Shown one piece after another: positions 13,236-21,400 of a stretch of DNA of 39,245 bases. Source of the DNA: a virus; the IMG/VR virus record IMGVR_UViG_3300033158_000004, positions 1 to 39,245 of that record; one strand, written 5' to 3'. The notes beneath the pieces are model-generated. The model was not told where the DNA came from, did not search any database, and worked only from the letters and a program-made list of their open reading frames with translations. Within the stretch, counting starts at the first letter, position 1; the number at the start of each line of letters is the position of its first letter. The position numbers and the translations under genes were made by a program.

Positions 13236-13618
13236 TGCGCTGCCCGATGGATTGGGAGATCTATAGACGGCCGGACCCGTGGACCGGGAAGGACATGGGC
13301 GACCGTAGCAACGGCTACCTGTACATCTCCTCACGCGACACAAAGATCATCTTCTCGAATGGCGAGGGATGGGAGCACGTCAGCGTCAGCCACTCCGACC
13401 GCACGCCGACATGGGACGAGATGGAGGCCATCAAGCGGCGGTTCTGGGCGCCAGAGGACACGGTGATGCAGCTCCATGTGCCGGTGAGCGATCACCGGAA
13501 CTGCCATCCGTACTGCCTGCATTTGTGGCGTCCGACCGATTGCGAGATCCCAAGGCCGCCGGGGATATTCGTAGCGCCGCAAGCATGCTCACCGGACAGC
13601 GCATCAGCGCGGCGCTGA
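13232..13618 (+). CDS. Conserved phage protein, DUF7694-like, 128 aa
   Basis: ATG at 13232 overlaps the previous stop. The segment TPTWDEMEAIKRRFWAPEDT, then VMQLHVPVSDHRNCHPYCLH and LWRPTDCEIPRPP, matches the pattern of a widespread phage family (I associate it with DUF7694) with conserved WDEM, EDxVxQxH and HPxCLHLWRP motifs. Its molecular role is unknown to me. It is the last plus-strand gene; its 3' end overlaps the convergent gene at 13604-13756 by 15 bp. Confidence 0.72.
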   Translation: MMRCPMDWEIYRRPDPWTGKDMGDRSNGYLYISSRDTKIIFSNGEGWEHVSVSHSDRTPTWDEMEAIKRRFWAPEDTVMQLHVPVSDHRNCHPYCLHLWRPTDCEIPRPPGIFVAPQACSPDSASARR

Positions 13619-13756
13619 ACTCTTACGTCTGTGGCTAGCTCTTCCCCGGCACTTTGCACAGAGCATGCGCCGCCGCCCGCGCCTCGGCCCCTCGGGGATC
13701 TCGAAGACCTCCCCGCAGCGGCATAACCTCTGCAGGGAGGCGTTCGGGTAGCTCAC
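13604..13756 (-). CDS. Small zinc-ribbon protein, 50 aa (short gene)
   Basis: GTG at 13754-13756 overlapping the stop of the tiny ORF upstream (GTGA). MSYPNASLQRLCRCGEVFEI with a CRC pair and a second MLCAKC pair 20 residues on, then an Arg-rich tail: a minimal four-Cys zinc ribbon. It converges on the last plus-strand gene with 15 bp overlap. No family name. Confidence 0.6.
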   Translation of the reverse strand: MSYPNASLQRLCRCGEVFEIPEGPRRGRRRMLCAKCRGRASHRRKSSAPR

Positions 13757-13818
13757 GGACAGCAGCGCTTACAGAACACGCAGTGCCGTTTCATCCAGCC
13801 CGGGAGCCAGCACGTCAG
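13753..13818 (-). CDS. Tiny Cys-rich ORF, 13-21 aa
   Basis: The frame reads TCWLPGWMKRHCVFCKRCCP and stop, with five cysteines. ATG at 13792-13794 gives 13 residues; a CTG at 13816-13818, overlapping the preceding stop (CTGA), would give 21. The Cys-rich content and GTGA link to the next gene suggest it is translated, perhaps as the first part of a split zinc-binding unit. The start codon is uncertain. Confidence 0.35.
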   Translation of the reverse strand: MTCWLPGWMKRHCVFCKRCCP

Positions 13819-14192
13819 GAGACAGAGAGCTGCGGAGCATCCGGGGCGGCACCGGGCAAAGGGATTGAGAAAGGCACCTCCGTCGCGCCCCACGCACTGG
13901 TGAAGTTGGCTCCCTGGTACGTGTCGGTCTGCTTGCCGTTCAGCCAGTAATTGCCGGGGGCGAGCGCGGATCCGATCGCCGCGTTGAGCGCCGCCAGGCT
14001 CTCGGTCGTCTGCCCGGGAGGCACGACCACGAGCGTCCCGTAGTTGCCGGGACCGTGAGCCGCGTCGCCGTCCGGGCGGATCCCGAGCGTGATGCTCGCC
14101 TCGGTCTCGCCCGAGGGGAGCGGCGCGCCTCCGGGGCCGGTCGTTGCCGGCACAATGGTGATCTGATTCAGCGGGGGGAAGGTCGTCGGCAT
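13815..14192 (-). CDS. Hypothetical protein downstream of the spanins, 125 aa
   Basis: ATG at 14190-14192 with AGGAG 7 bp upstream; a longer reading through the spacer is rejected. Pro/Thr/Gly-rich beta-type sequence (PPLNQITIVPATTGPGGAPL; NYGTLVVVPPGQTTESLAAL; APGNYWLNGKQTD). It could be a small virion or surface-associated beta protein; there is no signal peptide. It lies 22 bp after Rz1. No family recognised. Confidence 0.65.
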   Translation of the reverse strand: MPTTFPPLNQITIVPATTGPGGAPLPSGETEASITLGIRPDGDAAHGPGNYGTLVVVPPGQTTESLAALNAAIGSALAPGNYWLNGKQTDTYQGANFTSAWGATEVPFSIPLPGAAPDAPQLSVS

Positions 14193-14214
14193 CGCGGATC
14201 TCCTGGTGGAGTGA

Positions 14215-14487
14215 CTATCGTAACGCGGCGAGCCGTGCGCGGCAGAGTGCGAGTGCGGCACGGGTCGCTTCGAGCTCGCCGATCACCGCCTCGACGGTGA
14301 GCGGGCCGGACGCCGGGATGACTTCCGCCGGCGGGCAGTCGGCCGTGAGCGCGGCATCCGGCTTCACGACGACCGGCACCGGCACGTCGACCGTCTTAGT
14401 GACCGTGACCGGTGGCGGCACGCTCGCGCAGGCTGCCAGCAATGTCAGGGCAGACAGCAGCGAGATCAGCGCCAAGGAGCGCAGCAC
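14215..14487 (-). CDS. Rz1: Rz1-like outer-membrane spanin lipoprotein
   Basis: GTG at 14485-14487 gives VLRSLALISLLSALTLLAAC, a lipoprotein signal with lipobox LAAC (Cys 20), followed by a Pro/Val-rich stretch (SVPPPVTVTKTVDVPVPVVV) typical of Rz1 proteins. About 90 residues. It starts inside the 3' part of the Rz-like gene in another frame (92 bp overlap), the usual overlapped spanin arrangement. It should sit in the outer membrane and pair with Rz to fuse the membranes at lysis. The C-terminus is unusually long and helical for Rz1. Confidence 0.8.
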   Translation of the reverse strand: MLRSLALISLLSALTLLAACASVPPPVTVTKTVDVPVPVVVKPDAALTADCPPAEVIPASGPLTVEAVIGELEATRAALALCRARLAALR

Positions 14488-14821
14488 ATTGTGGGGTCCC
14501 ACGGTCCTTTGCCTCCGCCGCAGTGAGCGCGGCCTGTGATGCATCGAGCCTTCCTTCGAGGGCGGTAAGAGCCGATTCGGCCTGCGAGAGCTTGGCGGAA
14601 TCCTCCGCGCAGGCGCTCTGCCAGCGCGCTACGTCGGCGAGCGCGGCAGTAAGGGAGTCGCCCGATGTCTTGAGCGCCGCCGCGTCCTGGGCAAGCTGCT
14701 GCGTCTGGGCGCCGTTTTGCGTGCGGGCCTTGGCGAGGGCGTCGGCCTCGAGCTTCACGGTGATCCCGAGGGCTGCGATGATGAGCCCGACCGCGATCGC
14801 GAGGATGCCGTCAAGGCTCAT
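14396..14821 (-). CDS. Rz: Rz-like inner-membrane spanin
   Basis: ATG at 14819-14821. 141 residues: an N-terminal transmembrane helix (about residues 4-22, GILAIAVGLIIAALGITV), then a long Ala/Gln/Asp-rich helical periplasmic region (AQTQQLAQDAAALKTSGDSL) and an ALEGRLDASQAALTAAEAK coiled coil, with Cys near residues 81, 118 and 130. Its start overlaps the upstream membrane protein's stop by 4 bp. Partner of the overlapped Rz1. The upstream 12-codon extension is rejected. Confidence 0.8.
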   Translation of the reverse strand: MSLDGILAIAVGLIIAALGITVKLEADALAKARTQNGAQTQQLAQDAAALKTSGDSLTAALADVARWQSACAEDSAKLSQAESALTALEGRLDASQAALTAAEAKDRGTPQCAALLGADLAAVCPDIAGSLRERAATGHGH

Positions 14822-15087
14822 GGCTGGGGATGGAGGTTGCGGCGCACGCGGGCCCACATGGCGGCAATCGCGAGCACGCCAGCGGCCACCCCGAATCCCA
14901 CCTTGAGCCAGTGCGTCTCGGGCAGGTGCTGCTGCACGTCCGGGAGCTGCCCGCGGATCGTGTCGGCGTTATCGACGAGACTATCGATCCAGGTCGGCAC
15001 CTGCGAGGCGACACCGGCCGCAGCGGCTAACCACACGGTGAGCTTGTCCTTCGCCTCGGTCCACCAGCGCTTGAGGTACGCGATCAT
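14818..15087 (-). CDS. Small membrane protein, holin candidate, 89 aa
   Basis: ATG at 15085-15087. Amphipathic basic N-terminus (MIAYLKRWWTEAKDKL), a hydrophobic stretch at 16-32 and a clear transmembrane helix at about 62-78 (KVGFGVAAGVLAIAAMWAR), ending in basic residues. Size, two hydrophobic segments and position immediately before Rz fit a holin, but no holin family is recognised. The two other membrane proteins nearby are competing candidates. Confidence 0.62.
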   Translation of the reverse strand: MIAYLKRWWTEAKDKLTVWLAAAAGVASQVPTWIDSLVDNADTIRGQLPDVQQHLPETHWLKVGFGVAAGVLAIAAMWARVRRNLHPQP

Positions 15088-15121
15088 GCGGAACTGAGCC
15101 TACAGCGCGGGCGCCGCACCC

Positions 15122-15616
15122 TCAAGGCGCGTTGCCCACCTCGTTGCAGTTCGGGATCCGCCAGTCGGCGCCGGTGATCGCGCGGTAGCGCTGCAGGAGG
15201 TCCGCGAGGCGTCCGAAGTAGAGGCGCTTCGCTTCCGCGTTACGCGCCGTGCAATTCTTCTCCCGCACCCAGAGGAGCTGCTGGTCAAGACGCTCGACGC
15301 GGTCGTCGTGGAGTGCCCTGGTCTGCGTGTCCTGGTTCGCCGAAATCTTGTCCACCTCCGTCTGCACGGCCGTGATCGTGCTCGCGAGCTGGAGCTTTGC
15401 CTCTTTCACTTGCTCGCGCACCTCCTGGGCGGTGGCCGGGCGGATGAGATCTGGCAGCCCCCTGCGGTATGCGAGCCCGTAGTAGAGCAGCACGACCGCG
15501 AGGAAGGTGCCGCAGAGGATCCCTGACATCCGCCACCGGTAGGCGAGCTCGACCGCCGGGTCGTGCCCGACGGGCGGGACCATCCAGGTCGCGAGCCGTT
15601 CGAGCAGGGCGAACAC
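15122..15616 (-). CDS. Membrane-anchored coiled-coil protein, 164 aa
   Basis: GTG at 15614-15616. One transmembrane helix at about residues 30-50 (MSGILCGTFLAVVLLYYGLA), then a helical coiled-coil region with TAQEVREQVKEAKLQLASTI and EVDKISANQDTQTRALHDD, and a small C-terminal domain with Cys near 121 and 156. The architecture resembles i-spanins and some phage anchor proteins, but an Rz/Rz1 pair is already present. In the lysis block between the 59-aa membrane protein and the holin candidate. Function unknown. Confidence 0.65.
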   Translation of the reverse strand: MFALLERLATWMVPPVGHDPAVELAYRWRMSGILCGTFLAVVLLYYGLAYRRGLPDLIRPATAQEVREQVKEAKLQLASTITAVQTEVDKISANQDTQTRALHDDRVERLDQQLLWVREKNCTARNAEAKRLYFGRLADLLQRYRAITGADWRIPNCNEVGNAP

Positions 15617-15626
15617 GGCGGCCGCC

Positions 15627-15806
15627 CTACTTCACGATCGAGCGGATCGCGTAGCCCAAGAGCGCGCCCGCGACCGTGCCGCAGAGGATCCAGACGGCGT
15701 TCGCGCGCACGCGCGCCTCAAGCGCCGAGATATAGGTCATCACGTCCGCGTGCACGCTTCCGAGCTTCGCGGTGGCCGCGGCCTTGAGATCATTCAGTGT
15801 CGACAT
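15627..15806 (-). CDS. Small C-terminally anchored membrane protein, 59 aa
   Basis: ATG at 15804-15806 with AAGGAG 7 bp upstream. An amphipathic helix (MSTLNDLKAAATAKLGSVHA) leads to a Gly-rich transmembrane helix at 38-57 (WILCGTVAGALLGYAIRSIV), the layout of ElaB/YqjD-like (DUF883) inner-membrane proteins. It lies directly after the endolysin, so a holin or antiholin role is possible. The longer upstream frame overlaps the endolysin and is rejected. Confidence 0.68.
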   Translation of the reverse strand: MSTLNDLKAAATAKLGSVHADVMTYISALEARVRANAVWILCGTVAGALLGYAIRSIVK

Positions 15807-15817
15807 GGTGAGTCTCC

Positions 15818-16267
15818 TTAAGCGACGAGCTGATACTGCCACGCGCCGGGGTTCCCCGTCGCGGTGAGCGCCTGGCGCCGCGGCTCGGCTCCCGGGGGCG
15901 CGATCGCGAGGTGTATCCAGGCCGCGCACTCGAAGATGATCTGGTCATAGGGCAGGTCCGCCTGCGTGCGCAGCGTCTCGAAGGCGGTGGCGAGCGGCAC
16001 GCCGATGGGGATCAGGTCGGCGGCACGCCCCTCCATATGAGCGCTTGCGCTCGCCCCGCCTATCCGGGAATTCAGTTCCGGGCACCGGTAGCCGGAGTCC
16101 ACGTGCAGCGGCACGCCGAGCACCGTGCGCGCGGGCTCAAGGAGCGTTGCGCAGAGGCGCCCGAGCTCCTCGAGCGCGACCGCCGGCGGCGTATTGTCGA
16201 TGCCCAAGCGCGATGCCGTCTGCGAGAAGACGAGCTCCTCGAGCGTGAAGTTGGGAGATAACTGCAT
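15818..16267 (-). CDS. M15A-type peptidase endolysin
   Basis: 149 residues from ATG 16265-16267 (AAGGA about 10 bp upstream; a GTG at 16283-16285 would add six residues). LSPNFTLEELVFSQTASRLG is the typical N-terminus of Peptidase_M15_3 proteins; SGYRCPELN 58-66, the zinc motif SAHMEGRAADL (His77, Asp84) and WIHLAI (His119) complete the metal-binding set, with Glu113 a likely catalytic acid. It should cleave peptide cross-links in peptidoglycan at lysis. No signal peptide, so it needs a holin. It sits between the decayed remnant at 16296 and the membrane proteins. Confidence 0.88.
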   Translation of the reverse strand: MQLSPNFTLEELVFSQTASRLGIDNTPPAVALEELGRLCATLLEPARTVLGVPLHVDSGYRCPELNSRIGGASASAHMEGRAADLIPIGVPLATAFETLRTQADLPYDQIIFECAAWIHLAIAPPGAEPRRQALTATGNPGAWQYQLVA

Positions 16268-16295
16268 CACTCGCTCGTCCTTCACTCCCGGTCAC

Positions 16296-16502
16296 TCACT
16301 TCGCCTCCAGCGCCGCGACCCGCGCGAGGAGGGAGGTGATCTGGAGGTACTGTTCCTGCACCGCCTTGATGAGCGGCGCGCTGCAAACTTCTTAACCGCT
16401 ACGGGTCCGGCGCCCTGGGCGGCCCGCAGCGTCGCAGGCCCGAGCACCCCGTCTGGCGTCACCCCGAGCGCCTGCTGCAGGATGATGACGGCGCGGGAGC
16501 AC
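16296..16502 (-). pseudogene. Frameshifted remnant: peptidoglycan-binding-like segment plus fibre-type C-terminal helix
   Basis: No start codon, but two adjoining frames have clear protein character. The first reads GECSRAVIILQQALGVTPDG, then VLGPATLRAAQ, resembling the PG_binding_3 domain of GH108-type (TtsA-like) endolysins. The second reads APLIKAVQEQYLQITSLLAR, then VAALEAK and stop at 16296, like the C-terminal helix of chaperone-ended phage fibres. Removing one CG dinucleotide from the GC-alternating run near 16374-16380 joins them in one frame. The first frame also enters the 3' end of the tailspike gene. Decay, a sequencing slip or programmed shifting are all possible. Confidence 0.5.
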
Positions 16503-18476
16503 TCACCGCAAGAGGTGCCAGTCGGTCGAATTGCTGTTCGCGGCCGAGCAGTTGATGGTGAAGCCTCCCGTTCCCTTCGCCGTCACCCAGCAGTAGCCCG
16601 CAGCGTTGCCGCCCAGCGCGACGAGGTAGCTCGCATCCGGCTCGGCCGTCGCGAAGGAGACCGCTACCGAGGTCGCTGCGGCGAAGGTCGCCGTTCCGCG
16701 CAGGTTGTTCGCCGGCGTCCCGGTCCCCGAGATGCCCGCGACGTCAAAGGGTCGCAGTCCCGGCGCGAGCCCCGATGCCGCTGGGCTGATGCCGCCCACG
16801 AGGTTCCCGGAACTGTTGCGCGCCTCCCAAAGGTTGCCCGTTTGCGATGGCGCCATGTCGACGCGCATCGGGACATCGGTCGCGACGTTCGCGCCGAAGC
16901 GCGCCAATCCGTGCCGCTGTACGGTCTGGTTGTTCCCGCCGTCCCAGGTCCCGAAATAACGGTTGCGGAAGTCGCCCGTGTTATCGGTCACAAGCCCGGT
17001 GCTGAGGCCGGCGTTGGTGCCGAACCAGCACTGGCCCGCGGCGTTGGCGTCGTACAGGATATCGGTCGTGTTGCCTTCAAACCGCACGCCGACCCAGGTG
17101 GCGGGACCTACTGCCGCGTAGCAGTGCACACCCACGCCGCAGCTCTCGAGGTCGATATGTTCGTAGACCGAGAGCTGCCCGACGCCCGCAGTCACGCCGT
17201 CGCCGTGCTGGATGCCGACGCAGGTAGTGTCGGTGCCGACATCGCTGACGGCGTTGCAGTTGGTGAAATGGTTCTGCGTGGGCTGCGTGCTGCCCGAGCT
17301 CTTTTGCTGAAATCCGACGTGCAGGTGCGCACATTCGACATCGGTCACGTGATTGAAGAAGGACCCGAGAACCCCACTCGCGGCGTCGATGACGACACCC
17401 TGCGTGGTGCGCCCGGCGCTGATGGTCTCGCCCTCGAAGTAGCAGCGCGACACCTCGCCCCCGACCGTGTTGTAAAGCAAGCAGATGATGCCGAGGGTTC
17501 CGGTGAGCTGCACCGTCAGGTCCGACAACGCCGTGCCGAAGGCGGTCGAGGTTGAGCTATTGCCGAGTTGGAAGAGCACCGGGGACCCGGAGGTCGGCGC
17601 CCAGGTGATATAGGTCGCACGCTTGCCGCAGCCGCGCACCGCGACGCCGGGAGGGATGACGACGCCGCCCGTTGCGGGAAGCGGGTACGAGCCGGGCGGG
17701 AGCTGCACGGTCCCGCCGTTGCTCCCCGGAACCTGAGCGACAGCGGTGATCGCGTTCTGCAATGCCGTGAGGTTCTGCGCCGCAGTGTTGCCGGTCGCTC
17801 CGAAGCCGTAGCGACGCGCATCCGCGATCGGCAGGCCTATATCGCTGAAGTTCGTCGGGGTGATGCTGGTCGCGATTTCCCCCGGGGTGAGTGGGAAGAG
17901 GGTCGCGGCCGCGAGGAGTGCGTTGAAGACGGCTTGCGTAAGCGCGGTGCTCGGCACGACGCCGATCTGCAGGTTGCCGTTCGCGTCGAAGTACGGGACG
18001 CCGCCGCCGGCCCCGGAGAGCGAGCGGGCGCGCGCGGACGGGAGCGTCACGAGCGGCGAGACATCGCCGTCGGGCGCCACGAAGCTGCGGCTCACCTGGT
18101 CCTGGAGACGCAGCACCATCTGCGTCAAGCGATCGAGGTTCGCCTGGACCGCGGCCGAGGGGAACGCCTGCCCCTGCACATATTGGCTCGCCTGCGTCTC
18201 GACGGGCGCGAGGATCACCTGCAGCGTGTAGCCCGCAGCATAGGCGGCCGCCGCGAGCGTCGTGAGCGTCCACTGGGTCGGGGAGAGCGAGCCTGAGGTC
18301 GCCATGGAGTAGTCAGAGTTCAGGACGAGCGTCGTCTGCGCACCGCCCGAACTCAGCGGAGCGGTGAGGATCACCTCGAAGTCGCTCGACTGATACGCCT
18401 GGATCGCGACGTTGAAGGTCTTGGTCGTGCCATCGCACGAGAGGAGGACGCGGTTGGTCGGGCTCTGAATCGTCAT
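16503..18476 (-). CDS. Tailspike with beta-helix (pectate-lyase-like) domain
   Basis: 657 residues. The N-terminal 110 or so residues (PTNRVLLSCDGTTKTFNVAI, then VILAPVETQASQYVQGQAFP) resemble the T7-type fibre domain that docks to the tail. Residues about 215-300 contain RRYGFGATGNTAAQNLTALQ, then NGGTVQLPPGSYPL and VVIPPGVAVRGCG, the start of a pectate-lyase-superfamily right-handed beta-helix. Later turns end in a compact C-terminal domain closing STDWHLLR. Such proteins bind and often cleave host surface polysaccharide. ATG at 18474-18476 overlaps the ejection-protein stop. The catalytic residues cannot be identified by eye. Confidence 0.85.
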   Translation of the reverse strand: MTIQSPTNRVLLSCDGTTKTFNVAIQAYQSSDFEVILTAPLSSGGAQTTLVLNSDYSMATSGSLSPTQWTLTTLAAAAYAAGYTLQVILAPVETQASQYVQGQAFPSAAVQANLDRLTQMVLRLQDQVSRSFVAPDGDVSPLVTLPSARARSLSGAGGGVPYFDANGNLQIGVVPSTALTQAVFNALLAAATLFPLTPGEIATSITPTNFSDIGLPIADARRYGFGATGNTAAQNLTALQNAITAVAQVPGSNGGTVQLPPGSYPLPATGGVVIPPGVAVRGCGKRATYITWAPTSGSPVLFQLGNSSTSTAFGTALSDLTVQLTGTLGIICLLYNTVGGEVSRCYFEGETISAGRTTQGVVIDAASGVLGSFFNHVTDVECAHLHVGFQQKSSGSTQPTQNHFTNCNAVSDVGTDTTCVGIQHGDGVTAGVGQLSVYEHIDLESCGVGVHCYAAVGPATWVGVRFEGNTTDILYDANAAGQCWFGTNAGLSTGLVTDNTGDFRNRYFGTWDGGNNQTVQRHGLARFGANVATDVPMRVDMAPSQTGNLWEARNSSGNLVGGISPAASGLAPGLRPFDVAGISGTGTPANNLRGTATFAAATSVAVSFATAEPDASYLVALGGNAAGYCWVTAKGTGGFTINCSAANSNSTDWHLLR

Positions 18477-21400
18477 TGCGGGCCTGCCTTGATGAACTGC
18501 TTTGCCGCGATCCCGTCCTGGATCATGGGACCGAGCACGCCGGCGTTCTCCTGGAGGACCTGCTCCTTGGCCCCGTTACGGTATTCCGCCACGATGTCGC
18601 GGATCATGTCGGCCTTCGTGCCATCGGGACCGTCGGTGAGGCGCTGGTAGGTCGGCGAATAGGGATGGTTCCCGGTCACGAGCGCGTTCAGCGCGTCCTT
18701 GAGACCTAAGCCATCTGGCCCCTTGTAGCCGTTGCCGGCGAGCTCTTGGTAGCGTGAGTAGAGCTTCGGGTCGATGCGGTTCAAGTCCAGCGTGACCCCG
18801 TGGATCGCGGTGCGGGACGGCGTGCGCGGAATGTCGATCTGCTGGCGCAGGAGCTCGGCATCGATCGGCTCGTTCGCCGCTGGGCGCGTGCCAAATGGCG
18901 AGAAGAGATCGAAGCTCGCGCCCATCCCTGAGCCGTTCGGGATCGGCTCGCCCCAGGGACCACGCAGCGGCGGGAGGCCCTCCGACATCCCGGGCGTGCG
19001 CGCCCGAATCGCATCGATCATGCGATACACCTCGCGCTTGTTCGGGTCGGTCACGCGGTCTAGTGCAGCAAGCCCGGCCGGCACAAGCGAGCCGGTCTCG
19101 GAGAGGATCGCGTGCCCGGCCTTGGAGGGGTCGCCGCTCATCGCGCCGAAGAAGTTCGAGAGTCCCTGGAGGTAGCTCTTGGAAGTGATGTCGTTCGCGA
19201 TCGCAAACGTCGTGGCGAGCGCGAGATTCGCGGTGTCGGGGTCGTCCCCATTCACGCCTGCGTGGAAGTGCTGCATCGCCTCGACCGCATCGGCCGCGAG
19301 GGCCATCGCGGAGCCCGTCGGCTCAAGCCGGTTGTACTGCACCCAGCGGTTGCCGACCTTCATCGAATAGGGCTGCCAGCCCTCGTTTTCGAGCACGGCT
19401 CGGGTGCCCTTCTCCGCCGGCCCGCTCCCCGTGAGTTGGCCCGAGAAGACGGCATCCGCGGTGGCGAGCATCGTCATCGTGCCCAAGCCCATCTGCGCCA
19501 TGGCGAGAGACTGGCGGGCGCCCCCGGCCGCGATGTTGTCGCGGAAGGTCTGCATCGCAGGCGCGAGCGGCGTACGTTCGCCCGTGAAGGCGAGGATGCG
19601 CGACGGGATCTTGTAGAACGGGATGAGGACCCGCAGGAGCGGGTAGTCGTTGCGCAGCTCCCCGATTCGCTCCGCAAGCTTGCCGGGCGCGTCCGTGAAG
19701 GTCTGGTAGAGCGTCCCGTTGACCGCGTCCATCCGAAGCTGCGGCGGCGGGTTCTCCAGGAGCTCGGCGATCCGGTTGCCCATCCCGTCCTCGGCGATCC
19801 GACCCGCGAGCACGTCCTGGGTCGCCTGGCGGGTGGCGAGCGCGTTGAGTTCCATCCGGTAGCCGATCGACCGGAAGAAGTCGTGCTCGGCGGTGAGCGA
19901 GCGCCCGGGCATGCGGGCGAGCTGCCCGAGGTAATCGACCCCCTGGCCGACGAAGCCCGCGTCCGACATCCGCAGCGCCGCCGAGCTGATGGCGCCCGCG
20001 CTTTGCATGTACTCCGGGTCCCCCATGGGCTTCAGCGAATACTGCCCGGTGCGCGCCGCCTGGATGGCGTTCGAGAGCGGGTCGTTCTCTAGCGCCGGCA
20101 TCTCGAGTCCCCGACCGCCCTCCCAGGGTTCCTCCGCCCACACGCTGCGCGAGATTTTGCCCGCGAACCGCAGCGCATCCTTGAAGCCCCCGACGAGACC
20201 TGAGACCTGCGCCGCGGCCTCGCCTGCCGCCACACCGTCGGTGTTGCCCATGAGCTGGTCGATCTTGGCGGCGACCGCCCGCTCGGCGATCCGCAGCCCA
20301 ATGGTTGCGGTGTTGGAGGCAATCACCTTCACGTGGGTGAGCGGGGCGGTGAGGAGCGCGTTCGTGTAGCCCTCGAGCACGGCATCGCGCGTGCGCGCGT
20401 AGGCGCTCTTTTCCAGGAAGGTATCGATCGTCTTGTAATCCTGAGCGGCCGCGAGCTCCTGGACCTTCTGCGCGAGCGTGAGCGCGGTCTGCGCCCCGCC
20501 CTTAAGGCCCGCGTCTGCCGAGAGACTCTGCACCATCTGCTCGATGCGCAGCGGATCATCCCCGGCCGGGATGCGCCAAGCGCCGAGTGCGCGCGCGGTC
20601 TCGGTGCGCGCCGCGATCACCTCCTGCTGGATCGCCGCGTGGGTCGCGAGCATCCGCCGGAACGCGAAGAGGTTCTCGACGGTGGGGGCCTTCGTCGCAA
20701 TGTCCGAGAGCTCGATCACCTTGGATGCCGAGGAGGCCCAGAGCTGGCGCGCGGCGAGACCCTGCTCGGCATTGAGCGGCTGCCCGACGCGCCGGTCCAT
20801 CAGCGTCTTGAAGGCGTCCTCGGCCTGGGCGCCGAGCTCGGTCTGCTGGAAGGTGCGCACCCCACGGCGCGCCGTGTTGATGTCCCCCGAGAAACGGTCT
20901 GCGAGGTCCTGCATGACCTTCTGCACGTCCTCGCCAGAGTTCACGCGTGCGAAGTTGATCTGCACGCCCTCGACCTTCGGGCCCACCTCGAAGACCGGGC
21001 GCCCGTCCTTGCTCACGAGGTTGCCGGTGGTCTCGGACTCCTCGGCCGGGTTCTGCGTCACCTGGTAGCCGCGGCGCTCCAAGCCCGCGTATACGCGCTG
21101 CGCATCAGGCGACACCGAGACGTTCGAGCCGAGCTTGAGCCCGCGCTGCTCCGCCTCCTGCTGCAGGCGCTCCATCATCGCGATCGCCTCACCCTTGCCG
21201 CGCGCCTCCTCGGCGACGTCCGAGCGGTTCACCAGGAGATAGTCGCCCGACTCCTGCGCATGAATCTCCCCGTTCGGGCTCCGCGCGACGTGATCACCCA
21301 CCTCTCCGACCTCGTGCGTGACCTTGACCGGCGTCACATCGTGCGGCTCCATGCCCTCGGTCGCCTTGGCGGCCGCCGAGAGCTTGAGCGTCTGCAGGCT

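Noticed and set aside
16125-17555. Long open plus-strand frame of 476 codons
   Set aside because: It lies antisense to the endolysin, remnant and tailspike genes; composition is Arg/Gly/Ala-rich, as expected from the complement of GC-rich coding DNA, with no domain or ribosome site.
19112-20092. Open plus-strand frame of 326 codons
   Set aside because: Antisense of the ejection protein gene, shadow composition.
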